From the NCBI RefSeq assembly GCF_030272615.1, contig NC_081415.1, positions 511,071,873 to 511,135,872 of the forward strand: 64,000 bases of DNA. Direction: 5' to 3'. Positions 35,643 through 47,511 of this stretch are shown piece after piece. Each line of letters opens with the position of its first letter. The stretch's first letter is position 1. The position numbers and the translations under genes were made by a program. Below the pieces are notes generated by a model. The model was not told where the DNA came from. It saw only the letters and a program-made list of their open reading frames with translations, and searched no databases. The stretch comes from Cryptomeria japonica (Eukaryota; Streptophyta; Pinopsida; Cupressales; Cupressaceae).

Positions 35643-37131
35643 TGATGAATAATGATGAATAGTAAATACTCAGCAGATACTGAGAGGGGGGGTTGAATTA
35701 GTATGGACAAAAACTTCTTCAACAACTTAAACTGCAAAGACTGCACTAATTGGTAAACAATATCACCAATCTAAATCAAGGCACTACTGGTAAAAGACAA
35801 TATGACTGTAAAAGACATAAACCGGTAACATCTAGATCTTCTCAAAACCTAATATCTCATCTCAACTTCACCCATATTCTTAAGCAAGTAATACATCAGA
35901 AATACAATGACCATTGGACTAGATTGCATTACCAAGCTTAACAGAAAAAACTAAAACATCACATGAAAAAGCATCACAAATAACATATTGATTTTTCACG
36001 TGGAAACCCAACTGGGAAAAGCCATAGTGGGCATGAATACCCACAAGTTGTTCTTGAAGTCTTCTGAAGTTCACTCTATTAGGAGCCTAGTCCGGTTAAA
36101 GACTTTACAACAGGTTCTGCTAGGAACCTATCCTGCTAGGCATCACTCGATTAAGGGATGGCTAAATACCCGGTTAGAGGTTAAAACCCTGTTAAAGGTT
36201 ACCTTGTGAGAGTATTTGAAGAACTCAATAATTTTGAGTCACCCTGTTAAAGGATTTATAAAAATCCTATTAAAGCTACATAGTTAAGGGATTTTCCATC
36301 TGCAGATATGGTTAGGAGTCAATAGGTAATACACTGATCTGATAACAACACTTAATTCCAAGATAGATCCACTTCAGTTCCTTTACATCTACAATCACAC
36401 TCTGCAGATCTCTACTCACTTCTCTGGTCTAGCAAGAATCACCTCACATACAATCATTTTCCAACAACTTCAAAAAAAAATCATCATCGATCTTATAGGA
36501 AACAATTAGGTCGGTGGCCAAAACCTATAACCCTAAGCATCTAGGTTAATAATACAGTCAGTCCAATCCTGGTCATTTAAACACATTACATAGGGTAAAA
36601 CAATCTTGAACAAATCTCAAGACGTTCTCCATCATTCATTCTTCACTGCTTCTGGACGCTGATAACCCATCATGCGCTCTCCACCATTTACAAAGATTTT
36701 GTACATTCCCAAGGTGGATAGAATCAATCTTCTTCATGCAAGATCCTCAAGGAAATTCTTCACGCGCACAAGGCTGACGTGGCAACATGATCTAATCTTC
36801 ATTTCAATGCTAACTCATCACAGGATGTTGTCGATCGAATCACAGAGACTTGGAATGCATCAACCAGAAACCCTGAAGCTGAGACTACAAACTGGTAGTC
36901 ATATCAAATGAAACCCCGTTACAAACTTTACATATACTAGTTCACACTCGAACATACTGGTTCACTTTTTGCATATACCAGTTCATACCATCATACTAGT
37001 TATCTTTCCAGTTTTCTTACTTTAATATAGCGGTTCATACTTTAACATATTAACATCAATGACAACATACATATTGACATCAATGGCAACATAGAATCCT
37101 CATGTCATCAAACTTTGCACATATGCCAACA
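35643..37131 (-). mobile_element. solo LTR of a Sirevirus-like family
   Basis: The insert is 1,489 bp with TG at 35643, CA at 37130-37131 and a perfect duplication gctat (35638-35642, 37132-37136). Its ends resemble the LTR at 7170: AGATACTGAGAGGGGGGGTT near 35675 and ATATGCCAACA at the other end. That orientation means the LTR reads on the minus strand. It holds AAACCCAACTGGGAAAAGCC near 36004. No interior remains, as expected after recombination between two LTRs. Short frames inside are not genes. Confidence 0.88.
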
Positions 37132-37136
37132 GCTAT

Positions 37137-37821
37137 GTCATGTAAATTTTGATTGCATTGTAAAGATCAGTTCAACTAAGGAAGTTAGAGATATACCTAA
37201 GATTGTGAAGCCGTATAATCCGGTATGTAAAGAATGTCAAATGGGTAAATAGGTCAGAACCTCTTTTAGGAGTATACAAGATAAATCTAATGATGTTCTT
37301 GATCTTATTCATAATTATTTGTGTGGCACTGCTAGAGTTAAAAAATTTCAAGGTGATAGATATTTCATGCTAATCATTGATGATTATTCTAGAATGATGT
37401 GGGTTACTTTTCTAAGGGAGAAATTTGAGGCTTTTGAAAAGTTTAAAATCTTTAAGGCTAAAGTAGAAACTGAGACACGATTGAAGATTAAATGTGTGAG
37501 GTCAGATCATGGTGTGGAATTCACATCTGGTGAGTTTAATAACTTTTGTGAGAAGCATGGTATAAGGAGATAATTTTCTGCTCCCAGGACACCTCAGTAG
37601 AATGTAGTTGTGGAAAGGAAGAACAAAACAATTTTGGATTATGCTAGAACAATGATGATGGAAGCTAGTCTACCTCATATCTATTGGAGAGAAGAAGTGA
37701 GAACAACAGTTTATACATTTAACAGAGTACATATCAAAGAAGAAACTGGTAAGATGCGTTATGAGTTATGGTTTGGCAATAAATCTATAGTTAGATATTT
37801 CAGAATCTTTGGTAGTAAATG
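37137..37821 (+). pseudogene. copia integrase, N-terminal and core part
   Basis: The sequence resumes exactly where the solo LTR interrupted it. The zinc-binding region has His and CKECQMGK. The core keeps the acidic triad positions: LIIDDYSRMMW near 37375, KCVRSDHGVEF near 37500 and VVVERKNK near 37608. The segment ends at FGSKC, where the next element inserted. In-frame stops lie near 37249, 37571 and 37601. Integrase would join element DNA to the chromosome. Confidence 0.87.
37817..37821. repeat. TSD aaatg of 2.5-kb element (left copy)
   Basis: aaatg flanks both ends (second copy 40356-40360). Removing the insert and one copy restores the continuity of integrase codons. Confidence 0.92.
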
Positions 37822-38317
37822 TGTGAGATTTTGCCAGGATCTAGAGGCAATGGAAAGCACAAATAAGAGAGACAAAATAGATGATAGGAATAAATTGTAT
37901 TCTATCAAGATAAAAATACTGATCAACTCGATCATCAAAATTTGTTGTTATACAATGTAGATGAGCTTTCTTATATAGGCAAGGCAATATGGATATGTGA
38001 GCACACAAACATGACACGTGGCTCAATAAGAAACAAGGGTAGGTACGAAATAGGTGTGGTTGGTAGAAGAAACAATATAATATTCCACATGAGGTGGATC
38101 ACCCACCGAAGGTGGAATTATCACTCCATAATAAGTGGATATGATAAAGTAGTAACATGATCACACCATAAAAGGTGGAAATTCTCCTAAACACACTATC
38201 CCAATGTGGCACAAATACCCAAGTGTCTCATACCCAAACTAATATGAAATGCATTATCCTAAGTAAACTTAAGTATATTGTAATAATATCCAAGATGAAT
38301 AATTATTTACAACAACA
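37822..38317 (-). repeat. 3' LTR of the 2.5-kb element
   Basis: The LTR is 496 bp, with a minus-strand TATA-like GCCTATATAA at 37971-37980. It aligns with 39860-40355 throughout. Confidence 0.9.
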
Positions 38318-39859
38318 CCCCCCTTAAGTGCAACTTAGGGGAATGCACTTAAGTCTATAATGCAACTAAGCAATTTAAGATGGGTCTCGGCTACAAGGCC
38401 ATGTTAGGTACCGATGTACAAATACAAATGCAATCTCCCATAAATGGAGAAAGAGAGAAAAACCTAATGGGAAAAAACCCTCCCCCAAAAGAGAGATGAT
38501 GAAAGCACACAATGCTCTCGATGATGAATGAGAAGAACAAAAAATATGTCCCTCCCATAATAGAGAAGAACCATGAAGCCCTCCCTCAATGTCAAATCTC
38601 CTACAAGGATGGTCCAATGATGTTGACCAAGATACCTCCCCATAAGGAAGAAAGAGAGCCTATGCTGTACTAATAATGTCAAAGTGTGACAAAACTAGGT
38701 ACCAAGTCGATGATGATGAATCACTCGTTGCACCAAAATAAAGATCAAGCATGAAGATAACCTGCTTTGAGCAACATTTGGATACTCGTAAATGGCATAA
38801 ATACTGGTACAATATAAGTATCATGAGAGCCATGCACAAATGTGTACAATCTAAGTCTCAACTAGAGTCATGCACCAAGTCTCACAAGATATTCCTAATC
38901 TACGTGTACAAGACGATTACATCAAATAGTCAACAATGACAAGATACAAAGAGGTATGCTACTTTATGATAGTGTGAGTACAACATTGCTCAAGAAAGAG
39001 CATACATCATGATAAAATATTCAAATGTGGAAACATGAAAATGATTGCACCAACAAAGAAGCCCTGCAGAATACTATAGAAGAAGATGCCTTCGAATGGA
39101 ATTTCACCAAGAGATATAAATGAACAACTGACCCCCCATAAAATGATAATGTTGGAACTTGCAAATAATGTCAAAGTGGACTTGTAATTTCAATGATTAA
39201 AACTTGTCAAAACGAGATAAAAGAGACTTCAACAAATACTGCTAGTGATCTAAACTGAGATCCAAGCAAAATACAAATACCAAATAGGCCAAAAAATGAC
39301 CAAATAATGAAGTACAATTTCTACTCACAATCACAGTAAACTAATGGCAGATTATGAAAGTAGACAAAAATTATGCACTTTCAAAAAAAAATGGCACCTG
39401 AAAAGGAGTCCATATGAGCTCAAATGAAGCCTCCAGCATTGTTAAAAAATGTAATTTTACGATTGCGGATAAACCTGTATCCACAAATTAGAAAACTCCT
39501 ACACCACTATACTGATCCCACAATTCTACCCCAAAACAAAAAAAATTGCTCGATAAAAGGAGTTCGGATGAGTGAGATATCAATATTTTAAAATTGTCTG
39601 CAAAATTATAATTTCTGGAACATTTTTGCCATAGCTTCAAGCTTCAAATGCCTCTGGATTTGGCCCTTGAAGTCTGATTTGGATGAAACAAAAGGAAAAA
39701 ATGACTTTCTTGGACCTCCTCAATGCAATGATGACCTCAAATTTGACCCATTAAACTTCAATAATAACTTGCAATAGAAAGATCAAAAATGCAAACCCCA
39801 AATAACATCAAATTTCTCTCAATTAGCAAACCAATGACACTCTAATGGCTCTGATACCA
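38318..39859. other. interior of the 2.5-kb element, no coding seen
   Basis: The sequence is A-rich on the plus strand with many stops in all frames. Only the priming sites at the two ends and homology to the untranslated leader of the 45.5-kb element can be supported. Confidence 0.7.
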
Positions 39860-40355
39860 TGTTAGATTTTGCCAATATCTAGAGGCAATGGGAAGCACAA
39901 ATAATAGAGACACAATAGACGATAGGAATAAACTGTATTTTATCAAGATAAAAATACTGATCAACTGGATAATCAAAAGTTGTTGCTATATAATGTAGAT
40001 GAGTTTGCTTATATAGGCAAGGCAATATGGATATGTGAGCACACAAACATGACATGTGGCTCAATAAGAAACAAGGTTAGGTAGGAAATAGGTGTGGTAG
40101 GTAGGAGAAAAAATATAATATTCAACATGAAGTGGATCACCTACCAAAGGTGGAATTATCACTCCATAATAAGTGGATATGATAAAGTAGTAACAAGATC
40201 ACAGCATAAAAGGTGGAAATTATCCTACACACAATATCCCATTGTGGCACAAACACCCAAGTGTCTGATACCCAAAGTACTATAAAATGCATTATCCTAA
40301 GTAAAATTAAGTTTAGTGTAATAATATCCAAGATGAATAATTATCTATACCAACA
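39860..40355 (-). repeat. 5' LTR of the 2.5-kb element
   Basis: The LTR is 496 bp, with a minus-strand TATA-like GCCTATATAA at 40009-40018. The primer-binding site lies immediately inside (39846-39858). Confidence 0.9.
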
Positions 40356-40360
40356 AAATG

Positions 40361-41951
40361 TTATATCAAGAGAGATGATATCATTAGCAAATTTGATCCT
40401 AGATGTGATGAAAGCATATTTCATGGTTGTTCTAATGAAAGCAAATCATATAGATGTTATAACAAGAGATTGTAGAGAATTGTGGAGAGTGCTAATGTCA
40501 AGTTGGATGAGTTGAATAGAGGTCAAATTAGAGTTTATGAGAAGGAACCAGTGGTGGAAATGATTATATCTGAACTGGTAGCATCTTTATAGGAACAGAG
40601 TGTTGAACTAGTTACTCTAGGAGTATCAAAAAATTCAATAGTAACTGAAGAACCGACAAGAGGAACACAGAGTTAGAAGACTCCTAGGTATGTGAGATTG
40701 AATCATTTAGAAGATGAGATCATCAAGGATAAGAACAATGGAGTGATGACAAGAAGAAAAATGGTAACTAATGAGGTATCTTTAATTTCTCAAGTTGAAA
40801 TGGTATCAGTAATTGAAGCATGTAAAGATGAATATTGGTTGAAAGATATGGAAGAAGAATTAGATCAGATTGAGAAGAATAACACATGAACTTTAGTTCC
40901 CCAGCCTAAAAATAAGAATACTATTGGAACTAAATGGGTTTTTAAGAATAAATTGAATGAGGATGGTCAAGTTGTAAGGAACAAGGCTAGATTGGCTTGT
41001 AAAGGATATTCTCAGAAGGAAGAAATTGATTATGGTGAGACATTTTTTGAAGCTGTAAGATTATTTCTTGCCTATGTTGCCTATAAAAACTATAAGGTTT
41101 ATCAGATGGATGTTAACTGTGCATTTTTTAATGGGGATCTTGATGAGGAAGTTTATATTGAGAAACATAATGGTTTTTCACTATCGAATGATAAAAACAT
41201 GGTTTGCAGGTTAAGGAAACCTTTATATGGATTAAAACAAGCACCTAGAGCCTGGTATGCAAGGTTGGATAAATATCTTTTGAAGCTTTCTTTTATGAAG
41301 GGTAATGCTGACAGTAATTTATATTATAACATCACTGATGATGATATACTGATTATTGAAGTATTTGTTGATGACATTATTTTTGGAGATGAAGATAAGT
41401 TGTGCATGGAATTTTATAAGAATATGGAGAAAGAATTTGAAATGTCTATGATTGGGGAAATGAAATTTTTCTTAGGTTTGCAGATTACTCAGACTCACAA
41501 AGGTATTTCCATCTGTCAAACTAAGTATGCTAGGGAATTTTTGAAGAAATTTGGTATGGGAGATTCTAAACCAGTAAGTACTCCTATGGTTACAAGTGTG
41601 AAATTGACAAGGAAAGATGTTTCTGCACCGGTAAATTCTACAAGATATAAATCTATAATTGGAGGTCTTCTTTATTTGACTCAGACGAGGCCTAACATAA
41701 TGAATGTTATTTGTATTGCATCTAGATATCAGAGTGATCCTAGAGAAAATCATGAGAGTGCGGTGAAAAGGATTTTTAGATACTTGCAAAGAACATCAAA
41801 ATATGGTTTGTGGTACCCTAAGGATGATGACTTTACTTTATGTACATATACAGATGTTGATTGGGCTGCATATGTGGATGATCAAAAAAGTACTTCTGGT
41901 GGAGCTTTATTTCTTGGAAAGAAGTTGCTTTCATGGATCAGCAAGAAATAG
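40361..41951 (+). pseudogene. pol: copia integrase end and reverse transcriptase
   Basis: The frame resumes with YIKRDDIISKFDPRCDES, the end of integrase, then a poorly conserved linker with stops. The reverse transcriptase is nearly intact: GTKWVFKNKLNEDGQVVRNK near 40930, YQMDVNCAFFNGDLDEEVYI near 41100, [13 protein letters not shown] near 41220, catalytic FVDDIIFGDE with both Asp residues near 41365, and FFLGLQI near 41467. The RNase H region begins with YTDVDWA near 41850 and STSGGALFLG near 41890. A 332-codon stretch (40953-41951) is uninterrupted, ending at a TAG where Gln or Trp is usual. Confidence 0.92.
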
Positions 41952-42319
41952 TCATGTACTTCTTTATCTACTGTTGAAGCTGAGTATGTTGCATTGCTAC
42001 TACTAACTATACACAGGTTCTATAGATGAAGCAAATGTTGAAGGATATCAAAGTGGATTGCACTGGACCAGTAGTTATTCACTGTGATAGCTCTGCTGCT
42101 ATTGACATATCAAAGAATCCAGTATTTCATTCTAAGAAAAAGCACATATCTATCAAGTATAGCTTTTTGAAGGAGAAGGTGGAAGAAAATAAAGTCAGAC
42201 TAGTTTATGTGAACACTAAATACCAGATTGTAGATATTTTCACTAAACCTTTGCCTAAAGAAACATTTGAGTACCTGAGAGACAAGTTAAGGGTTTCTAC
42301 CCCTCTGATAGAGAGTTGA
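41952..42319 (+). pseudogene. copia RNase H, C-terminal part
   Basis: After a stop at 41949-41951 and a small deletion near 41990 that shifts the frame, the sequence continues VEAEYVA, then VIHCDSSAAIDISKNPVFHS and HISIKYSFLKEKVEENK, ending FTKPLPKETFEYLRDKLRVS. These are the standard last blocks of copia RNase H. The final stop is at 42317-42319. Confidence 0.88.
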
Positions 42320-42389
42320 TTGATTCTTTTTGGCATCAGTCCAGTATGCATTTTCAGAGATATCATTCATTCTGACACTGATGTGGAGA

Positions 42390-42729
42390 TGCTACTTCTC
42401 AGGGGGAGTAGTTCACTTTGTGTTTCAGTGGTTTTTGTTTGTGCTTTGATATTTATGTCAGATTTCTAGCATTGATGTCAAAGGGGGAGATATATTGATG
42501 TGAAAAACAAAAAAGGGAGTTGTATACATTAGGGGGAGAGATATGTGTGTAATTTAGAGCTTTATAGAGATATCAGTCACAGGGGGAGTTTGGTCTGTTT
42601 TAGAATTTCATTGCCATATCTTTATGTGGGAGATTGTTGGTTGTCTTCCACTAGGGGACTTATTTGGAATTTCTTGGTACTTAGATATTTGTCACATCTA
42701 GTGTTGCCATCAATGCCAAAGGGGGAGAT
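42390..42729 (+). other. multiple polypurine tracts before copia 3' LTR
   Basis: AGGGGGAG-type tracts lie near 42398, 42482, 42530 and 42580. The terminal AAAGGGGGAGAT at 42718-42729 abuts the LTR. Several tracts repeat the context TGTCAAAGGGGGAGAT. Only the last is positioned to prime plus-strand synthesis at the LTR edge. Confidence 0.8.
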
Positions 42730-43945
42730 TGTTGGCCATTTTGAGGAATTGATTATGTTTTGCATTCATGTTTTGTCATTGATGTCAACACTAGCTATTT
42801 TGGATGGTTGACCAACACCCTTCTAGTCCTGGTAGGTTGTGTGAATTTTGGTTGAATTGGATCTGACATGATCCGGTATATGCTCCGATATGGTTTCATT
42901 ATGGAATTGGCTTATTCATGATACTCATGTTCATATTCAGTAAGTTGATTTTGGTGTGGTGATTGGATGGTATCTCGTTTTCTTCGAAGCTTGGTTTGTG
43001 ATTCTAGTGAGGGTTTCACCAACAAAGATTTGATGAAGATATTTGATGATATGCATAAGTGGTGTTGGTGCAACTTCTAGTATGGATTCAGGATGTTGAT
43101 GGTAATCATGTTCGAGACTTGGTGATTGGAGATCATTTCTTTAGCGTGTGGACCTATATAGGGTCTCGATTTATCTAGGTTATAGACCAACTTGATGTAA
43201 TGTGTGGATTGGACCTCTCAATGTGTTTGCAAGATGTCTTATGTGTTGGATATTATTTATTTGGTCTAAGGCCGACATGTTTTGTAATTATATAATTGGT
43301 TTATTGTCTAGTGGCTGACCTAATTGTTTATGTTCGAGGCTTTGTATATTTATGATGCAAGATCTCATTGTAGATCATCAAGGGATATTAGGATATAGGA
43401 ATAGGATATGGATATGTAATGTGCGAATAATTTAATATCATTTAGGCAAAGGATTAGGTCGATCATTAGAGATCGAGTTGGGTTTATGTAAGAGGATTTA
43501 GTCCTTCGGTATTGAGATTAACCAGAACTATACTCAGGAATAGGAGATGTTATCTTTGCAGTTCATTCATTCTTTCAGATTGTAGTCTAGATTTCTATGT
43601 AGTTAGTGAGACTCCTTTTGTGATGAGCAAGGGGCTCTAGGATATTGGCCTTCCTGCAAGTGTAGGCCCCTCAATTGTAATTCACATATTTATTGTAGAA
43701 GTATGTGTCTAGGCTTCCCACCATGGCTTTTCTCTCTACTGATTTTTCCACATATAAATCTTGGTGTCATGTGGATGGTATTTATTCTTTGATTATTGTT
43801 TATACTTAATCAGTTTAATTTCTATTCCGATATTTGGTTTAAGCATTCCGGTATTAAATTTTTAATTGCTAAATATTCTGGCAATCTGTAACAACTGATC
43901 CACCCCCGCTCTCAGTTGTCTTCCAGTTATTTGAATTGTCTAACT
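42730..43945 (+). repeat. 3' LTR of the 32.8-kb copia element
   Basis: TGTTGGCC at 42730. It is 1,216 bp and aligns with 32790-34014, with many scattered transitions, indicating an older insertion than the copia element at 53.2 kb. Confidence 0.9.
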
Positions 43946-43950
43946 GTTGA

Positions 43951-44830
43951 TACCCTAGTTTTTGTTTGTAAGAGAGATAGCCCTAGCCTTTGTGTTCTAT
44001 TTGTTCTTTTTTCTCCAATTGAAGTGGAGATTCCCGATGATATTCTGGTGCTCAATCTCTTGGTTGTTATTTTGAATGCCATGGACATTGTTGTCAAAGA
44101 TGGAAAGTACTAGCATGGGGTTGTTGATGCCCAATTTCTTTACTATTGGAGAGCAGAGAATGGTCTTCTATATGGTGTACCTCCCTTATCCCCTATTGAG
44201 GAGGGGATTTTGGAAGTTTTCTTGTACATTTCTTTGTTCTTTCTCAAAATCAAGGTTAAGGGTTTCTTTCAGAAACCCATTGCTAGTTGTGGGAGCCTTA
44301 TAAGACTCATTCTTACTGGTAGTGAGAGCCTTATAAAACCCACTCTCAAGGTTGAGAGAGCATGGAAAAACCCTATGTATTTTCCTCTTTTTGAGGGCTA
44401 GGCCGGATGCTGGTAGTTTTCAAGGGCCTAGTTTGGCCAGTCTTTATTTTTGGTTAGGATCAAGTTTTGCTGATGATTTCCTGATAATTTTGTTACTGGT
44501 TAAGGGAGCTTGGGAAAACCTTGCTTGTTGGCTGAGGAGGCCACACAAACCCTTTTTTTCATGTCTTTGAGATCTATAAGTTGTTTTAGATCTATTGCTT
44601 CTACTAGCATGGTTTGTTTTGTCTTATCTTTGTAGTTTGGTTGGTGTTGGTTTAGCTTTGTCTACTATGTGTTTTTGATCTATCTTTCTGCAGCGTCCCT
44701 TTGTTGGTTCCAAATCCATGAAAAATTTGAGGGTTTCAGGTTCCTTCAAAACATTTTGTATGGGGTTTCTCATCCCCTCAAAACCTATTTATCCTAATTA
44801 AAAACATGGATAAAATTGACATCATGGATG
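43951..44830 (+). other. decayed flank ending in the coiled-coil family 3' tail (copy C)
   Basis: The first 150 bp translate as TLVFVCKRDSPSLCVLFVLF then SPIEVEIPDD, open for a while but unrecognised. The rest is T-rich. Near 44740-44810 it carries GGTTTCAGGTTCCTTCAAAA and AACCTATTTATCCTAATTAA, matching the 3' tail at 31326-31365. The coiled coil itself is not seen here. Confidence 0.4.
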
Positions 44831-45472
44831 TAAGATTTATGTTGGGGTTGTAATTTTTTCTTGTACCATTTGTCATTGTTTTTGTTTTATATCTTTATTT
44901 GACCCATTATTGATATTCGATATGATAAATTTATAGTGGGTCCATTTTACTTTAAGCTAGTTAAAAAAATTATAAGTATAAATAAGTTGGAATATGACCT
45001 TATTCAATCTTTCTTTCCAGTTTTATACCTTTTCCTTTCTCTCATGAACTGTTTGTTAGTGCATTCTATATTTAGGAGGCATACTTTTTTAGTTTAAGCT
45101 CACTTAATCAATATAATCTTTAGTTCCTTGACCTTATTCTAGTTTCCTAATTTTATATTAGCTTTCATTTTCTTTCTATAAAGTATCTCCTTATTCTTTT
45201 GTAGTCATAAATATTTTGTGCATCAATATAATTATTAAGTTGTTAAGAACATCTATCTTGCTTGATTTCCATTTGTGACTGATGATTTTATTGCATGTGA
45301 TTCATGGGCTTTTTGGGTTGAACAAATAATTCCAAAATGGTAACAAAACTCTAGATTCGCTAAGTTCTTGTCTAGATTCTGAGAATCTCAACCTTGTGGA
45401 GAAAAGTGAACTCATCCTGGAGAAAAGTAATATTCTAGTTTTCACCATAGCCACAAAAATCCATTTGGTTTT
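44831..45472. other. AT-rich spacer, no gene seen
   Basis: No sustained frame. Bases 45440-45478 (CATAGCCACAAAAATCCATT) resemble 50215-50245, which may reflect a duplicated or ancestrally shared flank. Confidence 0.4.
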
Positions 45473-45941
45473 TGCTAGTGTAATTATTTGTTCATATAGG
45501 ATATAATTACACCTTACTTAACTTGACTTAGGACAATGCATTTCATAGTATTTTGGATATGAGATACTTGGGGAAGTGTGCACATTGGGATGATGCATGT
45601 AGGAGAATTTCTACTTTTTGGGGTCTTATCTTGTTGTTACATTCCACATTCAGTGGGTGATCTACCTAGAATATTATATTATTTCTCCTACCTACCCCTA
45701 TCTATTCTTACCTACCCTTGTTTCTTATTGAGCAACATGTCATGATTGTGTTCTCACATATCCATATGGCCATGTCTTTATAAGAAGGCTCATCTACATT
45801 TTATATATTTTTTTCAATATCCAGTTGACCAGTATTTTGCATCCTGATTAGAATATAGTTTATTCTCATCAAATATATTTGTCTCTCTTTTGTGCTATTC
45901 AATATACTCTAGTTCCTGGCTATTTTCAACAAATTATTACA
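45473..45941 (+). repeat. 5' LTR of gag-protease-only copia element
   Basis: TGCTAGTGTAATTATTTG start, 469 bp, ending ATTACA just before the primer site at 45942. The first 310 bp align with 49762-50076. Confidence 0.82.
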
Positions 45942-47511
45942 TGGTATGAAAGCCATTGGGGCTTCATTAAGTAGTCTTTTTGGAGAGCTTTTGCAGGATT
46001 CTTTTGTTTGGATCTAAGGAGCTAAACATTTTGGGGCATGCTATGGTGATTTTCACCTTGCCACTGAGTCCAGAAGGCCATTTCCATGAGTTTTGATTAT
46101 AAATATGCCTATATTTTGGTACACTGGATCAAGGGTTTAGCTTATCGACTCCTTTCATAGTTTGAAAGATATTTAATTTCTTATGTTGCAAATTGCCTTT
46201 GCAAGTTCAGCAGATCGAGTTGTATTCTAGATGTAGGGTGTTCTAACAACATCCTTCTTGGATGAGATCTACATAAATCTGGTCTTTTTCATTCTTTAGC
46301 CTGCATGGACTATTCTTGGTCAGAGCGTACTTTGATAATGGTTGATATTGGTGATGTTTTTTATCAAAGGACAAATGATCCAATCATTATGATTGTGCCT
46401 CATGATTCCTTCATTAACCTGTGTGTGTTTTCTTGGTGGATGCATGTCTATGTTAGTTTTTGGATCAGATAACGTAATGGAAAAGGGTGGAGATCACCAT
46501 AGGCTCATTGCTTGATTATATTCAGGTGGAGGTTTCTTTATTTTTGTTGGTCCTTGGATTTTTTTTACTCTATCTTAAATGCAACCCGCAATTTACTCAC
46601 ATTCTTTTTAAGTACCAACATACCATGTTTTTAAAAAAAGGAAGTCAAAGCACAACTTTTCATAATCCATGTACCATAATATTACAACCTTTTATGGAGT
46701 ATGGGGTGTGGGTGAGGTCCTGCATGGCCCACACAAATTTTACTTTGTTTTAAATAGAAAAATATTTTTAAGAAAGAGATTTTGAAATATTGAAATTCTT
46801 AAAAATGCATTAAAAAAAGCTTAGAATATTCCAATTGCTATAGTATATTCTCTGATGAAATTAGCAGGTCCACCTTCCTCTTCGCTAGCCCCTCTTCATT
46901 GAGCTTCTAACTTTGAGAAGCAATTTTCAAATGGTGATATCTTGGGCTTAGAAACTCATATTTCAATGCAATTTGTTTTTATTTGGGGAAGAATTTCATT
47001 CTCTTCATAGTGGTGAAGGTGGTTTTCATTTTCGATGCATGTTTTTTCAAAAAAATGCATATTTTCACCACTATAGATGAGTAATACTCATTTTTGCAAC
47101 TTCAGAGGTTTCATTTGGGGTAATATAACCTACCTTTCAAGTGTCACTTTTTTTGAAACTGCATAATTTTTTGTCTACTTTCATGTGGTCCTATTTTTTT
47201 GTACAATCTTAAGTAGAAATTTTACTTCCATTATTTGGTCATTTTTGGCTTATTTGGTACTTATATTTTGCTTGGATCTCATTTTTTCTTATGTCTCTTA
47301 TAGTTTATTTAAGGTAGTTGGAATGTCAAAATTAGAAGTCCTCTTTTCCGTTCTTTGCAAGTGGCCCATTGTACATGCACTAAGTATAAAATACCAAATC
47401 ATCATTTTTTTTAATTTTTTTTTTTTGGGGGGGTCTTTGATTGAGTGAATTTGGGGGAATGTCTTGTGTGATTATGCCTCTCTTTTCTTATTTCTCTTTC
47501 ATTTTGTTGCT
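45942..47511 (+). other. untranslated leader of gag-protease-only element
   Basis: There is no convincing frame. The primer-binding site is at its start. Bases 47085-47185 match, in reverse complement, the interior of the 2.5-kb element at 39350-39425, tying the two elements together. A T-run and G-run lie near 47410-47432. Confidence 0.6.

Larger units (their letters stand above)
37822..40355 (-). mobile_element. 2.5-kb non-coding LTR element inside copia integrase
   Basis: Two 496-bp LTRs (37822-38317, 39860-40355) flank a 1,542-bp interior with no usable reading frame. The duplication aaatg is perfect (37817-37821, 40356-40360). On the minus strand TGGTATCAGAGCC follows the 5' LTR and AAGGGGGG precedes the 3' LTR. 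Equal LTR lengths suggest a fairly recent insertion. It is of the same LTR family as 45473-50076, and interior sequence at 39350-39425 matches 47085-47185 in reverse complement. It is therefore a deletion derivative that lost gag as well as pol. Confidence 0.9.
32790..43945 (+). mobile_element. Ty1/copia Sirevirus-like element with two nested insertions
   Basis: The element is full-length, with LTRs of 1,225 and 1,216 bp and a near-perfect duplication, gctga at 32785-32789 and gttga at 43946-43950. The interior order is gag, protease, integrase, reverse transcriptase, RNase H, which defines copia. At least four AGGGGGAG tracts lie between pol and the 3' LTR, and the last is preceded by GCCATCAATGCCAAAGGGGG, as in Sireviruses. 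A solo LTR interrupts the protease-integrase junction and a 2.5-kb LTR element interrupts integrase. Without them it is about 7.1 kb. Numerous stops and frameshifts make it inactive. Confidence 0.92.

Noticed and set aside
36672-36911. 79-codon plus-strand frame
   Set aside because: It lies inside the solo LTR and has no similarity to any element protein.
41472-41789. 105-codon minus-strand frame
   Set aside because: Antisense of the copia reverse transcriptase.
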